Source: Thermoflexus hugenholtzii (GTDB lineage Bacteria > Chloroflexota > Anaerolineae > Thermoflexales > Thermoflexaceae). From it: 64,000 nt of DNA. The notes below the pieces were generated by a model. That model saw nothing but the letters and a program-made list of their open reading frames with translations. It ran no database searches and was not told the DNA's origin. Each line of letters opens with the position of its first letter. Position 1 is the stretch's first letter. Positions 34,346-43,781 of the stretch are shown here, piece by piece. Location: the NCBI RefSeq assembly GCF_018771565.1, contig NZ_CP076326.1, positions 3,169,785-3,233,784 on the forward strand, given 5' to 3'. The position numbers were made by a program, and so were the translations under genes.

Positions 34346-34346
34346 T
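34338..34346 (+). promoter_or_regulatory. Extended -10 promoter of tRNA-Arg
   Basis: TG-C-TATAAT is a perfect extended -10 overlapping the last codons of the kinase gene, 12 bases before the tRNA. No -35 is visible. Confidence 0.65.
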
Positions 34347-34358
34347 GGGAGATGAGAG

Positions 34359-34432
34359 GCCCCCGTAGCTCAACTGGATAGAGCAAGGGCGTCCTAAGTC
34401 CTGCGTTGCGGGTTCGAATCCCGCCGGGGGCA
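34359..34432 (+). tRNA. tRNA-Arg (anticodon CCT)
   Basis: A full cloverleaf can be drawn: acceptor GCCCCCG/CGGGGGC, D-arm GCTC/GAGC, anticodon stem AGGGC/GTCCT with one G-T pair, loop GTCCTAA giving anticodon CCT, and T-arm GCGGG-TTCGAAT-CCCGC. CCA is not encoded; the 3' end reads CA then CTT. It decodes AGG. Confidence 0.95.
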
Positions 34433-34443
34433 CTTGAGAAGAA

Positions 34444-34470
34444 GCCGGGCGTTCCGCCCGGCTTTGTGTT
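34444..34470 (+). terminator. Intrinsic terminator after tRNA-Arg
   Basis: GCCGGGC and GCCCGGC form a 7-bp stem with a five-base loop, followed by TTTGTGTT. It separates the tRNA from the amino-acid transporter operon. Confidence 0.75.
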
Positions 34471-34513
34471 CCGGCGTGTTCGCGGGGAGCGACTCCATGT
34501 GGGGAAAGCGCGG

Positions 34514-35257
34514 ATGGGGTCCCGGCCGATCATCTCCTTCCGGCAGGTAAACAAGTGGTTCGGGAATCTGCACGTTTTGCGGGACATCACCCTGGACATC
34601 TATGAAGGGGAAGTGGTGGTGATCTTCGGCCCCAGCGGGGGCGGGAAGAGCACCCTGATCCGCACCATCAACCGGCTGGAGCCCATCGACTCCGGCGAGC
34701 TGTGGGTGGACGGCATCCCGGTTCACGATCCCCGCATCAACGTCAACCGCCTCCGCCAGGAGATCGGGATGGTCTTCCAGCAGTTCAATCTCTTCCCCCA
34801 TCTGACGGTGCTGGAGAACATCATCCTGGGTCCGGTGCACGTGAAGAAGATCCCCCGGGCGGAGGCGGAGCGGCTGGCCATGCAGCTCCTGGAGCGGGTG
34901 GGGATCCCCGAGAAGGCCCACGCTTACCCGGCCCAGCTGTCGGGCGGACAGCAGCAGCGGGTGGCCATCGCCCGGGGCCTGGCCATGCGGCCGAAGATCA
35001 TGCTCTTCGATGAGCCGACCAGCGCCCTGGACCCCGAGATGATCAAGGAAGTGCTGGACGTGATGGAGGATCTGGCCCGGGAAGGGATGACCATGGTGGT
35101 GGTCACCCATGAGATGGGCTTCGCCCGGCATGTGGCGGACCGTATGGTCTTCCTGGAGGGCGGCCGGATTGTGGAGGTCGGGACCCCCGATGAGATCTTC
35201 GAGAACCCCCGGCACGAGCGCACCCGGGTCTTCCTGAGCCAGGTCCTGCGTCATTAG
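34514..35257 (+). CDS. Polar amino-acid ABC transporter ATP-binding protein (GlnQ type)
   Basis: The 247-residue protein has Walker [12 protein letters not shown]-loop [15 protein letters not shown], signature [16 protein letters not shown], Walker [16 protein letters not shown] and switch His in [11 protein letters not shown], all typical of GlnQ/GltL. The frame is open upstream to 34406 across the tRNA end; the ATG at 34514 gives the usual family length. It is the first gene of a four-gene importer (ATPase, SBP, two permeases). Confidence 0.93.
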   Translation: MGSRPIISFRQVNKWFGNLHVLRDITLDIYEGEVVVIFGPSGGGKSTLIRTINRLEPIDSGELWVDGIPVHDPRINVNRLRQEIGMVFQQFNLFPHLTVLENIILGPVHVKKIPRAEAERLAMQLLERVGIPEKAHAYPAQLSGGQQQRVAIARGLAMRPKIMLFDEPTSALDPEMIKEVLDVMEDLAREGMTMVVVTHEMGFARHVADRMVFLEGGRIVEVGTPDEIFENPRHERTRVFLSQVLRH

Positions 35258-35264
35258 CGAGAAA

Positions 35265-35302
35265 GGCCTCCTGCCACGCCCGCGAAGCCGCGGCGGGAGG
35301 CC
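35265..35302 (+). terminator. Hairpin between the ATPase and SBP genes
   Basis: GGCCTCCTGCC (35265-35275) pairs with GGCGGGAGGCC (35292-35302) with one mismatch. It is followed by ATCTTTCTCT. Probably an attenuator or mRNA end-protector within the operon. Confidence 0.5.
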
Positions 35303-35325
35303 ATCTTTCTCTCAGGAGGTGGACG

Positions 35326-36216
35326 ATGGCGCTCAGACTGTTCCGAACGGCCTTGCTCGGGTTCGCCCTCGCCCTGGCCCTGGCGGCATGTCAGGCGCCC
35401 GGGGCCACGCCGGCCCCTAAAAAGGGCCGCGCCCCCCTCGCCCCCGAAGGGACCCTCCTGCGCAAGATCCAGGATCGCGGCAAGCTGATCTGCGGCACCA
35501 AGTATGACATCCCCACCTTCGGTTACCTCAACCCCAAGACCAATCAGGTGGAAGGCTTCGACGTGGAGATCTGCCGGGCCGTGGCCGAATACATCTTCGG
35601 CGATCCCAACGCGGTGGAGATTAAGGAGGCCATTTCCAAGAACCGCATCCCCTTCCTCAAAGAGGGCGTGGTGGACATCGTGGCTTCGACGATGACCATC
35701 AACGAGGAGCGCCTGAAGGAGATCGATTTCTCCGTCGTCTATTACGTCGCCGGCCAATCCCTCCTGGTCCCCAAGAACAGCCCCATCAACGGCCTGGATG
35801 ACCTCAAAGGCAAGCGGGTGGGCACCGTGAAGGGTTCCACCTCGGAGAAGAACATCCGGGCCATCTCGGATCAGAAGGGGCTGAACATCGAGGTGGTGCT
35901 CTTCGACACCTACTCGGAGGCGGTGGCGGCCATGGACGCCGGCCGCGTGGACGCGGTGACCACCGATGACATCATCCTCTACGGCTTCGTGCGCCAGGAG
36001 CCGGATAAGTGGAAGGTGGTCGGAGGGCGCTTCACGGTGGAGCCCTACGGCGTGGGGGTGAAGAAAGGCGAGAAGGAGCTCCTGGAGGTGGTGAACACGG
36101 TGATCCGGGAGCTCAAGTCCTCCGGCCGCTGGAAGGAAATCTACAAGAAGTGGATCCCCAGCGACACGGTGCCGGAACCCCCGCCGGATGATTGGCGGGC
36201 GGTGAGCCAGCCGTGA
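35326..36216 (+). CDS. Amino-acid ABC transporter substrate-binding lipoprotein
   Basis: The 296-residue protein has lipobox LALAAC (Cys22). The SBP family 3 pattern is intact: RGKLICGTKYDIPTFGYLNP, EGFDVEICRAVAEYIFGD, then VDIVASTMTINEERLKEIDF and LKGKRVGTVKGSTSEKNI. It resembles glutamate/aspartate- or glutamine-binding proteins of the PEB1/GlnH type; exact specificity is not fixed by sequence. GGAGGTG precedes the ATG. Confidence 0.92.
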   Translation: MALRLFRTALLGFALALALAACQAPGATPAPKKGRAPLAPEGTLLRKIQDRGKLICGTKYDIPTFGYLNPKTNQVEGFDVEICRAVAEYIFGDPNAVEIKEAISKNRIPFLKEGVVDIVASTMTINEERLKEIDFSVVYYVAGQSLLVPKNSPINGLDDLKGKRVGTVKGSTSEKNIRAISDQKGLNIEVVLFDTYSEAVAAMDAGRVDAVTTDDIILYGFVRQEPDKWKVVGGRFTVEPYGVGVKKGEKELLEVVNTVIRELKSSGRWKEIYKKWIPSDTVPEPPPDDWRAVSQP

Positions 36217-36238
36217 CCCCCTCCGATAGGGAGATCCG

Positions 36239-36267
36239 CCGGCGGGGCGCTCACGGCGCCCCGCCGG
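36239..36267 (+). terminator. Hairpin after the amino-acid SBP gene
   Basis: CCGGCGGGGCGC and GCGCCCCGCCGG (36239-36250, 36256-36267) form a perfect 12-bp stem with a five-base loop, followed by TTCTT. It probably limits readthrough into the permeases, keeping the SBP in excess. Confidence 0.6.
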
Positions 36268-36310
36268 TTCTTATCCGCACGGATCCCAGGCCCCCCATTC
36301 GGGTGGAACC

Positions 36311-36952
36311 ATGAGCACGGCGGACGTCTGGCATTACCTGCTTCTGGGCCTGTGGACGACCCTGCGGCTCTCCCTGGCCAGCATGGGGGTGGCCCTGGCC
36401 CTGGGGACGCTGATCGGGGTGTTGCGGGTCTCCCCGGTGCCTCCCCTTCGCTGGTTCGCCGCCGGGTATGTGGAGTTCTTCCGGGACATCCCGCTGTTGC
36501 CGGTGCTGGTCTTCGTCTACAGCGGGTTGCCCAAGGCGGGGATCCGGCTTCCCACTTCTTTCGATAGCGCGGTGGCCGGGCTGGGGGTTTACACGGCCGC
36601 CTTCGTCGCGGAGGTGGTGCGGGCCGGCCTCCAGTCGGTCCACAGGGGTCAGATCGAGGCCGCCCTCTCCCTGGGCATGACCTTCCCCCAGATGGTCCGC
36701 CTGGTGTTGCTGCCTCAAGCCTTCCGCATGATGATCCCGCCCCTGGGCACTGTGTTCATCGCCCTGGTGAAGAACACCTCCATCGCCTCGGCCATCGCTG
36801 TCGAGGAACTGCTGTATCAGGCGGAGTTCGTCATCGGCCGCACCTTCGCCGACTGGCCGATGCTGATCGCCTTTCTTCTCTATCTGGTGATCACCGTGCC
36901 CCTCAGCGGGCTGGTGAACTTTCTGGAGCGCCGTCTGCGGATCCTCTTCTGA
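36311..36952 (+). CDS. Amino-acid ABC transporter permease (HisM/GlnP type), first
   Basis: The 213-residue protein has about five helices. FFRDIPLLPVLVFVYSGLP and the EAA loop QIEAALSLGMTFPQMVRLVL-type sequence are diagnostic, as is PPLGTVFIALVKNTSIAS. It pairs with the permease that begins 10 bases after it ends. Length fits the short HisM class. Confidence 0.92.
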   Translation: MSTADVWHYLLLGLWTTLRLSLASMGVALALGTLIGVLRVSPVPPLRWFAAGYVEFFRDIPLLPVLVFVYSGLPKAGIRLPTSFDSAVAGLGVYTAAFVAEVVRAGLQSVHRGQIEAALSLGMTFPQMVRLVLLPQAFRMMIPPLGTVFIALVKNTSIASAIAVEELLYQAEFVIGRTFADWPMLIAFLLYLVITVPLSGLVNFLERRLRILF

Positions 36953-36962
36953 GGCGGAGGGG

Positions 36963-37727
36963 ATGCAGGCATCGGAGCGACCCTGGCAGACCCTGGTGGG
37001 CGTGGGGATCGTGCTGGCCCTGATCCCCCTGGCCTTCCGCATGGAGCCGGCGCGGTTCGCGCCGTTTCTCGAGGGATCTACCTGGCGGTTCCTGGCCCTG
37101 GGGCTGCTTCTCACCCTGGAGGCCTCGGCCATCGCCATCCTGGCCAGCATTCCCCTGGCCCTCTTCTTCGCTCTGGCCCGCCTGAGCGGCCCGCTCTGGC
37201 TCCGTTACCCCGTGATCGCCCTGGTGGAAGGCATCCGGGCTCTCCCCCTCCTGGGGCTGATGTTTTATCTCTTCCTGCGCCTGAGCGCCCTGGGCCGGCA
37301 GCTGGGGATGGAGGCGCTGACCCGGCCCGACGCGGCAGTGATCGCCGCCCTCTGGCTCTACACGGGCGCGGTGAACGGCGAGGCCCTGCGCGCGGCCATC
37401 CTCTCTCTCCCCCGAGGTCAGTGGGAGGCCGCCCGCTCCCTGGGCTTGACCTACGGCCAGGCGATGCGCCTGGTCATCCTCCCCCAGGCCTTCCGACGAG
37501 CCCTTCCCCCGCTGGTGGCCCAGTTCGCCACCCTGGTGAAGGACACCTCCCTGGGCGCCATCATCGGGTTCATCGAGCTCTACCGGCGGGGGGTGATCCT
37601 CTTTCAGGGGGAGCGCAACCCCATGGAAACCCTCTACGTGGTCTCGGTGATCTATTTCCTCGTTAACTACACCCTCGGCCGGCTGGCCGGGACGCTGGAG
37701 CGCCAGCTGGGGCTTCACCGCGGATAG
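36963..37727 (+). CDS. Amino-acid ABC transporter permease (HisM/GlnP type), second
   Basis: The 254-residue protein has the same architecture: VEGIRALPLLGLMFYLFLRL, EAA loop GQWEAARSLGLTYGQAMRLV, and PPLVAQFATLVKDTSLGAII. GGCGGAGGGG precedes the ATG. With the first permease it makes a heterodimeric channel. It is the last gene of the importer; no hairpin is evident before the cytidine deaminase promoter. Confidence 0.92.
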   Translation: MQASERPWQTLVGVGIVLALIPLAFRMEPARFAPFLEGSTWRFLALGLLLTLEASAIAILASIPLALFFALARLSGPLWLRYPVIALVEGIRALPLLGLMFYLFLRLSALGRQLGMEALTRPDAAVIAALWLYTGAVNGEALRAAILSLPRGQWEAARSLGLTYGQAMRLVILPQAFRRALPPLVAQFATLVKDTSLGAIIGFIELYRRGVILFQGERNPMETLYVVSVIYFLVNYTLGRLAGTLERQLGLHRG

Positions 37728-37759
37728 GGCCAGCCCCCGATCGGAAGAGGCGGCTGCGC

Positions 37760-37765
37760 TATAAT
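37760..37765 (+). promoter_or_regulatory. -10 element of the cytidine deaminase gene
   Basis: A perfect TATAAT lies 38 bases before the chosen ATG. No matching -35 is seen. Its position makes the earlier ATG at 37774 almost leaderless and favours the start at 37804. Confidence 0.5.
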
Positions 37766-37803
37766 TCCCGTGCATGAACTTCCAGCGGAAAGGAACCCCA
37801 CGG

Positions 37804-38199
37804 ATGGAAGATCGGGCGCTGGTGGAGCTGGCCCTCCGGATGCGTGAGCGGGCCTACGCCCCTTACTCCGGCTACCGGGTGGGGGCTGCCCTGCTGAGCG
37901 CCTCCGGCCAGGTGTTCACCGGATGCAACGTGGAGAACGCGGTCTACCCCCTTGGGCTGTGCGCGGAGCGGGTGGCCGTGTTCAAGGCCATCTCCGAAGG
38001 GGAGCATCATTTCACCGCCATCGCGGTCGCCACCGAAAACGGCGGCACTCCGTGCGGAGCCTGCCGCCAGGTCCTCTCCGAGTTCTCCCCGGACCTGCGG
38101 ATCCTCCTGGTCGACGCGAAAGGACACGTGCGGGAGACCTCCCTGCGGGCCCTGCTGCCGGAACCCTTCGGGCCCCGGGATCTCCAGGCGGTTCGCTGA
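37804..38199 (+). CDS. cdd: Cytidine deaminase
   Basis: The 131-residue protein has the usual length. It hydrolyses cytidine or deoxycytidine to uridine in pyrimidine salvage. Zinc and proton-shuttle residues are present: GCNVENAVYPLGLCAERVAV and the PCGACRQVLSEF motif. The family start YAPYSGYRVGAALL is intact. An in-frame ATG at 37774 adds 10 residues but would begin right at the predicted transcript start. Stop and next start (LCP protein) are 10 bases apart with TGAGGAG as ribosome site. Confidence 0.95.
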   Translation: MEDRALVELALRMRERAYAPYSGYRVGAALLSASGQVFTGCNVENAVYPLGLCAERVAVFKAISEGEHHFTAIAVATENGGTPCGACRQVLSEFSPDLRILLVDAKGHVRETSLRALLPEPFGPRDLQAVR

Positions 38200-38209
38200 G
38201 GAGACAGGC

Positions 38210-39538
38210 ATGGCACCCGGGATCCAGACGCCATGGCGGCGGCTCCCCCTCCTCGGGCTCCTCTGGGCGCTGGGGGTGCTGGGGATCGGGACAGGGTTGG
38301 GCCTCGTGGCGTATCGTCTGGCCTTCCAGGAGGCCCTGCGCGCCGTCCCCATCCTCCCGCCCCCCGGAGCCTCCGTCTCTTCCTCTCCCACCACCCACAG
38401 CGGCCCCCTCCATCTTCCGGAGTGGAACGGGAAGGAGCGGGTGAACATCCTGATTTTGGGGATCGATCAGCGGGAGGGGGAGTCAGGCCCCTGGCGGACC
38501 GACACGATCATGGTGGTGACGATCGATCCCGTGGGTCTCTCCGCCGGGGTGCTCTCCATCCCCCGCGATCTGTGGGTGACGATCCCCGGTTTCGGGGAGA
38601 ACCGCATCAACACGGCCCACTTTCTGGGGGACGCCTACGGCTACCCGGGCGGCGGGATCGCCCTGGCCCAGGAGACCCTGCGCTATAACTTCGGGATCGC
38701 CACCTCCTATTACGTGCGGGTGAACTTCACCGCCTTTGAGAAGGCCATCGATCTGCTGGGCGGCATCGATCTCTGCGTCCCGGAGGCCATCGATGATCCC
38801 CATTACCCGGACGCCCGTTACGGGTATGAGCCCTTCCACATCGAGGCAGGGTGCCAGCATCTCGATGGGCGGACGGCGTTGAAATACGCGCGGACGCGGG
38901 CCACCCGTGGGGGGGACTTCGATCGCATGCGCCGCCAGCAGCAGGTGATCCAGGCGGTGCGGGAGCGGGTGCTTCGGCTGAACATGCTGCCGGAGCTGAT
39001 CGCCCGGGCCCCGGCGCTCTGGGAGACGGTTCAGGATGGAGTCCGCACAAACCTCTCCCTGGAGGAGATGATCGCCCTCGCCCGCCTGGCCGCCCGCATC
39101 CCCGATGACCGGATCCGGATGGTGACCATCGGCCCCTCGATGACCATCCCGGCCACCACCCCCGACGGGGCCGAGGTGCTGATTCGCATCCCCGAGAAGG
39201 TCCAGGAAGCCTTGACGGACCTGTTCGGGCCCCAGCCGATGCGCCTGAAGGCCCGCATCTCCGTCCAGAACGGGACGATGCGGCCGGGCCTGGCGAGTCG
39301 GGTGGCGGAGCTCCTTCGCTCTCTCGGCGCGGAGATCGTGGAGGTGGGGAACGCGGATCGCTCCGATTACGGGCAGACCCGCATCCTGGCCCGCCCGGAG
39401 GCCCTGGAGGCCGGCCGTCAGGTGGCGGGATGGCTGGGCCTCCCCCTCACCGCGGTGCAGCCCGCGCCGGATCTCGCCTGCGCCTGCGATCTGGTCATCC
39501 GCCTGGGGGCGGACTTCCCGGAGCCGGCGGCGCCGTGA
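38210..39538 (+). CDS. LCP-family protein with LytR_C-type C-terminal domain
   Basis: The 442-residue protein has an N-terminal membrane anchor (about 12-34), then an LCP domain with NILILGIDQREGESGPWRTD, SIPRDLWVTIPGFGENRINT and ALKYARTRATRGGDFDRMRR. These hold the catalytic Arg and Asp residues that bind polyprenyl pyrophosphate. The C-terminal part, ARISVQNGTMRPGLASRVAE with DYGQTRI, is the LytR_C domain. LCP enzymes attach glycans or polymers to the cell wall or other acceptors. It could act on products of glycan gene sets elsewhere in this window. GGAG lies upstream of the ATG. Confidence 0.92.
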   Translation: MAPGIQTPWRRLPLLGLLWALGVLGIGTGLGLVAYRLAFQEALRAVPILPPPGASVSSSPTTHSGPLHLPEWNGKERVNILILGIDQREGESGPWRTDTIMVVTIDPVGLSAGVLSIPRDLWVTIPGFGENRINTAHFLGDAYGYPGGGIALAQETLRYNFGIATSYYVRVNFTAFEKAIDLLGGIDLCVPEAIDDPHYPDARYGYEPFHIEAGCQHLDGRTALKYARTRATRGGDFDRMRRQQQVIQAVRERVLRLNMLPELIARAPALWETVQDGVRTNLSLEEMIALARLAARIPDDRIRMVTIGPSMTIPATTPDGAEVLIRIPEKVQEALTDLFGPQPMRLKARISVQNGTMRPGLASRVAELLRSLGAEIVEVGNADRSDYGQTRILARPEALEAGRQVAGWLGLPLTAVQPAPDLACACDLVIRLGADFPEPAAP

Positions 39539-39637
39539 GGGATGCCGCAGCGTCCCCGCGTGGCCCGGCATGCCCCTCCCGTAGAGGAGGAAGGCCGTGA
39601 AGCGAAGAGACCGAGCTTTGCGTTTCCGGGAGGCGCC

Positions 39638-40816
<1,179 letters not shown>

Positions 40817-40819
40817 GCC

Positions 40820-41887
40820 GTGGTCCTCAAGGAGCGCCTGAAAGCCTATGCCCGCTCCCTCGGCTTCGATCTGATCGGGGTGGCCGCGGCGGGCCCCACG
40901 CCCTCCGCCGATCGCTATGAGGAATGGGTCCGCGCGGGCCGCGCGGCCACCATGGCCTATCTCACCCGGCCCGACGCCATCGAGAAACGCCGGGACATCC
41001 GCAACCTCTGGCCGGAGGCCCGCTCCGTCATCGTGGTGGCGATGAACTACTACGCCGGGGATCCCCCGCCGCCCCGGGAGGATGTGCCGCAGGGACGGGT
41101 CGCCCGCTACGCTTGGGGGGAGGACTACCACGAGGTCCTGCGGGAGCGCCTGGAGGCGCTCCTGGCGTTCCTCAACCGGGAGGCCGGCCGCCCGGTGCGG
41201 GGACGGATCTACGTGGACACCGGGCCGGTGCTGGAGCGGGCCTGGGCCGTCCAGGCCGGCCTGGGATGGATCGGCAAGAACAGCATGCTCATCCACCCGC
41301 GCCTGGGCTCCTACCTGTTCCTGGGGATCCTGCTGGTGGATCTGGAGCTGGAGCCCGACCCGCCCTTCCCAACGGACCACTGCGGCACCTGCACCCGCTG
41401 CATCGAGGCGTGCCCGACCGGCTGTATCCGGCTCGATCGCACCCTGGAGGCGGAGCGCTGTCTCTCTTACCTGACCATCGAGCGGCGGGAGGGGATCCCG
41501 ACGGAGCGGCGGGCAGCGATCGGGGACTGGATCTTCGGGTGCGACATCTGCCAGGAAGTCTGCCCCTGGAACCGGCGGTTCGCCCGGCCGACCGCTGAGC
41601 CGGCCTTCCAGCCCCGGGAAGGGATCCCCCGCTTGGCCCTGGCGGAGGTCCTAAGGATGGATGAGGAAGCGTTCCGGGCGCGGTTCCGCCGCAGCGCCAT
41701 CCGCCGGGCCAAACGGCGGGGGCTGGTGCGCAACGCCCTGGTGGTCGCGGGGAACCTGCGGGCGCGTTCGCTCCGCCCGCTGCTCGAGCGCTGGCGGGCC
41801 GATGAGGACCCCATCTTGCAGGAGCACGCCGCATGGGCTCTGGAACGGATGGAGGAAGCTCAGGTCCTTTTAGAGGGTCCGGGATGA
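40820..41887 (+). CDS. queG: Epoxyqueuosine reductase
   Basis: The 355-residue protein performs the last step of queuosine synthesis in tRNA, reducing epoxyqueuosine with cobalamin and two 4Fe-4S clusters. Visible features are the GLGWIGKNSMLIHPRLGSY segment and cluster motifs CGTCTRCIEACPTGC and CDICQEVCPWN. A HEAT-like end completes the usual length. It begins with GTG, three bases after the previous stop, and overlaps the next gene by ATGA. No other queuosine genes are in the window. Confidence 0.95.
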   Translation: MVLKERLKAYARSLGFDLIGVAAAGPTPSADRYEEWVRAGRAATMAYLTRPDAIEKRRDIRNLWPEARSVIVVAMNYYAGDPPPPREDVPQGRVARYAWGEDYHEVLRERLEALLAFLNREAGRPVRGRIYVDTGPVLERAWAVQAGLGWIGKNSMLIHPRLGSYLFLGILLVDLELEPDPPFPTDHCGTCTRCIEACPTGCIRLDRTLEAERCLSYLTIERREGIPTERRAAIGDWIFGCDICQEVCPWNRRFARPTAEPAFQPREGIPRLALAEVLRMDEEAFRARFRRSAIRRAKRRGLVRNALVVAGNLRARSLRPLLERWRADEDPILQEHAAWALERMEEAQVLLEGPG

Positions 41888-42342
41888 AAGCCGCGCGGGG
41901 CGTTTATGTGCTGTCGCTGGAGGTGTGGGGGGAAGTGACTGTCGGCCGGCTCGGGCGCTGGCCGCTCGCTGGGACCTACGCCTACGTGGGCTCGGCCCGG
42001 GGGCCCGGAGGCTTCCAGCGGTTGGAGCGCCACCGGAGGGTGGCGGAGGGCCGGAGCTCGACACGCCGCTGGCACATCGATTACCTGCTCGCCGTCGGGC
42101 GATGGCGGGGCGCTTTCGTGAGGGAAACGGAGGATCCCGCTGCGGAGTGCGCCCTGGCCCGGGCCCTGGCCGAACACTTGCCCCCCGCCATCCCGCACTT
42201 CGGCAGCAGCGACTGCCGCTGCCCCACCCATCTCTTCGCCGTCCCCGATCCCGAAGGATTCCTTCAGTTACTCGCCGCCCTGGGCCTCCAGACTTTCCCG
42301 GAGCGTGAGGATGCGGGCGTTCGGTCCGCCCGGATGCGTTAA
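41884..42342 (+). CDS. GIY-YIG / DUF123-family protein
   Basis: The 152-residue protein belongs to the DUF123 branch of the GIY-YIG nucleases. It has AARGVYVLSLEV, GTYAYVGSARGPGGFQRLERH, then RRWHIDYLLAV and the Cys-rich GSSDCRCPTHLF near the end. In other bacteria and archaea this domain appears alone or fused to endonuclease III, which hints at DNA repair. The start overlaps the queG stop (ATGA). Confidence 0.85.
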   Translation: MKAARGVYVLSLEVWGEVTVGRLGRWPLAGTYAYVGSARGPGGFQRLERHRRVAEGRSSTRRWHIDYLLAVGRWRGAFVRETEDPAAECALARALAEHLPPAIPHFGSSDCRCPTHLFAVPDPEGFLQLLAALGLQTFPEREDAGVRSARMR

Positions 42343-42345
42343 AAT
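42340..42345 (+). promoter_or_regulatory. Possible -10 element ahead of the HicB-like gene
   Basis: TAAAAT overlaps the stop of the DUF123 gene, in an otherwise GC-rich context and without a -35. The following 100 bases to the HicB-like start show only a ribosome site. Confidence 0.3.
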
Positions 42346-42445
42346 AAGTGAGAGAAGGGGACTCGATGGGGATTATCCGCGAGGACAGCGCTCCGGGGCG
42401 TGGGCGCCCCACGGGTTTCCCTGAGCCACCGGGAGGAGCGAATCG

Positions 42446-42634
42446 ATGTTTTCCGCATTGGTCGAGGCCGCGATGGAAAAGGCCCGCTTCCGCCAGCTGG
42501 AGGACGGGACCTATTACGGAGAGATCGAGGTGTACCCGGAGGTCTACGCTACCGGAGCGACCCTGGAAGAATGTCGCCGGGAGCTGGAAGAGGTGTTGAT
42601 CGAGTGGCTGCAGGATCGCCTGTCCCGCCCGTGA
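42446..42634 (+). CDS. Small HicB-like antitoxin-family protein, orphan
   Basis: The 62-residue protein has the HicB pattern: a short beta hairpin, QLEDGTYYGEIEVYPEVYAT, then GATLEECRRELEEVLIEWL. It lacks the C-terminal DNA-binding domain of longer HicB proteins. No HicA toxin gene lies on either side. The gene has GGGAGGAG and its stop overlaps the GTG start of the lipoate ligase (GTGA), so it is translated with housekeeping genes rather than as a toxin-antitoxin pair. Confidence 0.75.
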   Translation: MFSALVEAAMEKARFRQLEDGTYYGEIEVYPEVYATGATLEECRRELEEVLIEWLQDRLSRP

Positions 42635-43461
42635 CCTTCCCACCGGCCCGCTGGCGTCTGCTGTGGTCGCCTCCTGCGGACGGCGCCACTCAGATGGCCA
42701 TCGATGGGGCCATCGTGGAGGCCGTGGCGGCCGGAGAGGCCCCGCCGACGGTGCGGTTCTACCGCTGGGATCCGCCCTGCCTCAGCCTGGGGCGGAGCCA
42801 GCCGGTGGAGGAGGTGGATCTCTCGCGCTGTCGGGCCGATGGGGTCGAGGTGGTGCGGCGGCCCACAGGGGGGCGGGCCATCCTTCACGCGGAGGAGCTC
42901 ACTTACAGCGTGATCTTCCCGGAGGCCGACCCTCGGGCGGCGGGGGGTATACCGGAGACCTTCCGCCGGTTCGCCGAGGCCTTCGCGGCCGCCTTACGCG
43001 CCCTGGGCGTCCCCGACGTCGCCCTGGCCCCCCCGCTGGATCCGCGCGTCCGGGGCGAGGGGTTCGTCTGCTTCGAGGTGCCCACAGATTCCGAGCTCAC
43101 CGTGGGCGGGCGCAAGATCATGGGCAGCGCCCAGTGGCGTCATCGCGGCGTGGTGCTGCAGCACGGCTCCCTGCCCCTGGACGGCGACCCGGGGGCCATC
43201 GCCCGGTATCTGCGCCGCGGGCCGGATCCCGAGCGGCTCCGTCGGCGGGCGATCACCCTCCGGGAGGCCGTGGGGCACCCGGTGGCTTTCGAGGCGGCGG
43301 CGGAGGCGATCCTGATCGCGTTCCGCGAGCTCCTGAACATCCATGTCTTTCCGGGGGACCTGACCCCGGCGGAGGCGGCGCGGATCCCGGCGTGGCGGGA
43401 TCGCGTGGCCATCCTGAGGCGGGAAGGGGAGCCCCGGCAAGGAGCGTGGCGATGGTCGTAG
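42631..43461 (+). CDS. Lipoate-protein ligase A / octanoyltransferase family
   Basis: The 276-residue protein has the BPL/LplA fold: NMAIDG-like QMAIDGAIVEA, FYRWDPPCLSLGRSQ, VRRPTGGRAILHAEELTYSV, and GRKIMGSAQWRHRGVVLQHG with the binding Lys. These enzymes attach lipoate or octanoate to E2 and GcvH domains. The Cys in EGFVCFEVPTDSE could be the nucleophile of a LipM-type octanoyltransferase, so ligase and transferase cannot be separated here. It starts at a GTG overlapping the previous stop. Confidence 0.87.
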   Translation: MTFPPARWRLLWSPPADGATQMAIDGAIVEAVAAGEAPPTVRFYRWDPPCLSLGRSQPVEEVDLSRCRADGVEVVRRPTGGRAILHAEELTYSVIFPEADPRAAGGIPETFRRFAEAFAAALRALGVPDVALAPPLDPRVRGEGFVCFEVPTDSELTVGGRKIMGSAQWRHRGVVLQHGSLPLDGDPGAIARYLRRGPDPERLRRRAITLREAVGHPVAFEAAAEAILIAFRELLNIHVFPGDLTPAEAARIPAWRDRVAILRREGEPRQGAWRWS

Positions 43462-43736
43462 GCACCTGCACGGTGGAGCTGCATCTGCCGGAGGCGCTGT
43501 CGTTAAAAGACAAGCGCAGCGTGATGAAATCCCTTATCGCCCATCTGCGCCAGTCCTTCAACGTGGCGGCGGCGGAGATCGATCATCAGGACTTCCCGCA
43601 ATCGGCCCGGCTGGGCCTGGCCACCATCTCCAACGACGCCGGCCACATCCACGCCACGCTGGAGGGCGCCGTCCGCTGGATCCAGGCCCATCGGCCGGAC
43701 GTGATGGTGGTGGATTGGGAGATCGCGATCCTGTGA
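43452..43736 (+). CDS. DUF503-family protein (YlxP type)
   Basis: The 94-residue protein has the usual length and motif: VGTCTVELHLPEALSLKDKR then SFNVAAAEIDHQDFPQSARLG. A homologue (YlxP) lies in the Bacillus nusA-infB-rbfA operon and may relate to ribosome assembly; no function is firmly known. It overlaps the lipoate ligase end by 10 bases. A GTG six bases earlier would add two residues. Confidence 0.9.
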   Translation: MVVGTCTVELHLPEALSLKDKRSVMKSLIAHLRQSFNVAAAEIDHQDFPQSARLGLATISNDAGHIHATLEGAVRWIQAHRPDVMVVDWEIAIL

Positions 43737-43781
43737 ACGCTCCCGCGGGCGCTCGCCCGTTCACAGGGAAAGGAGCCTGGG

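Noticed and set aside
39538-39637. Possible short gene between the LCP and acyl-CoA dehydrogenase genes
   Set aside because: The open frame is only the upstream part of the dehydrogenase frame, with no family similarity and no separate start site.
42343-42640. HicAB toxin-antitoxin pair
   Set aside because: No HicA-like frame (short basic dsRBD-like protein with GSH motif) exists on either side in any frame.
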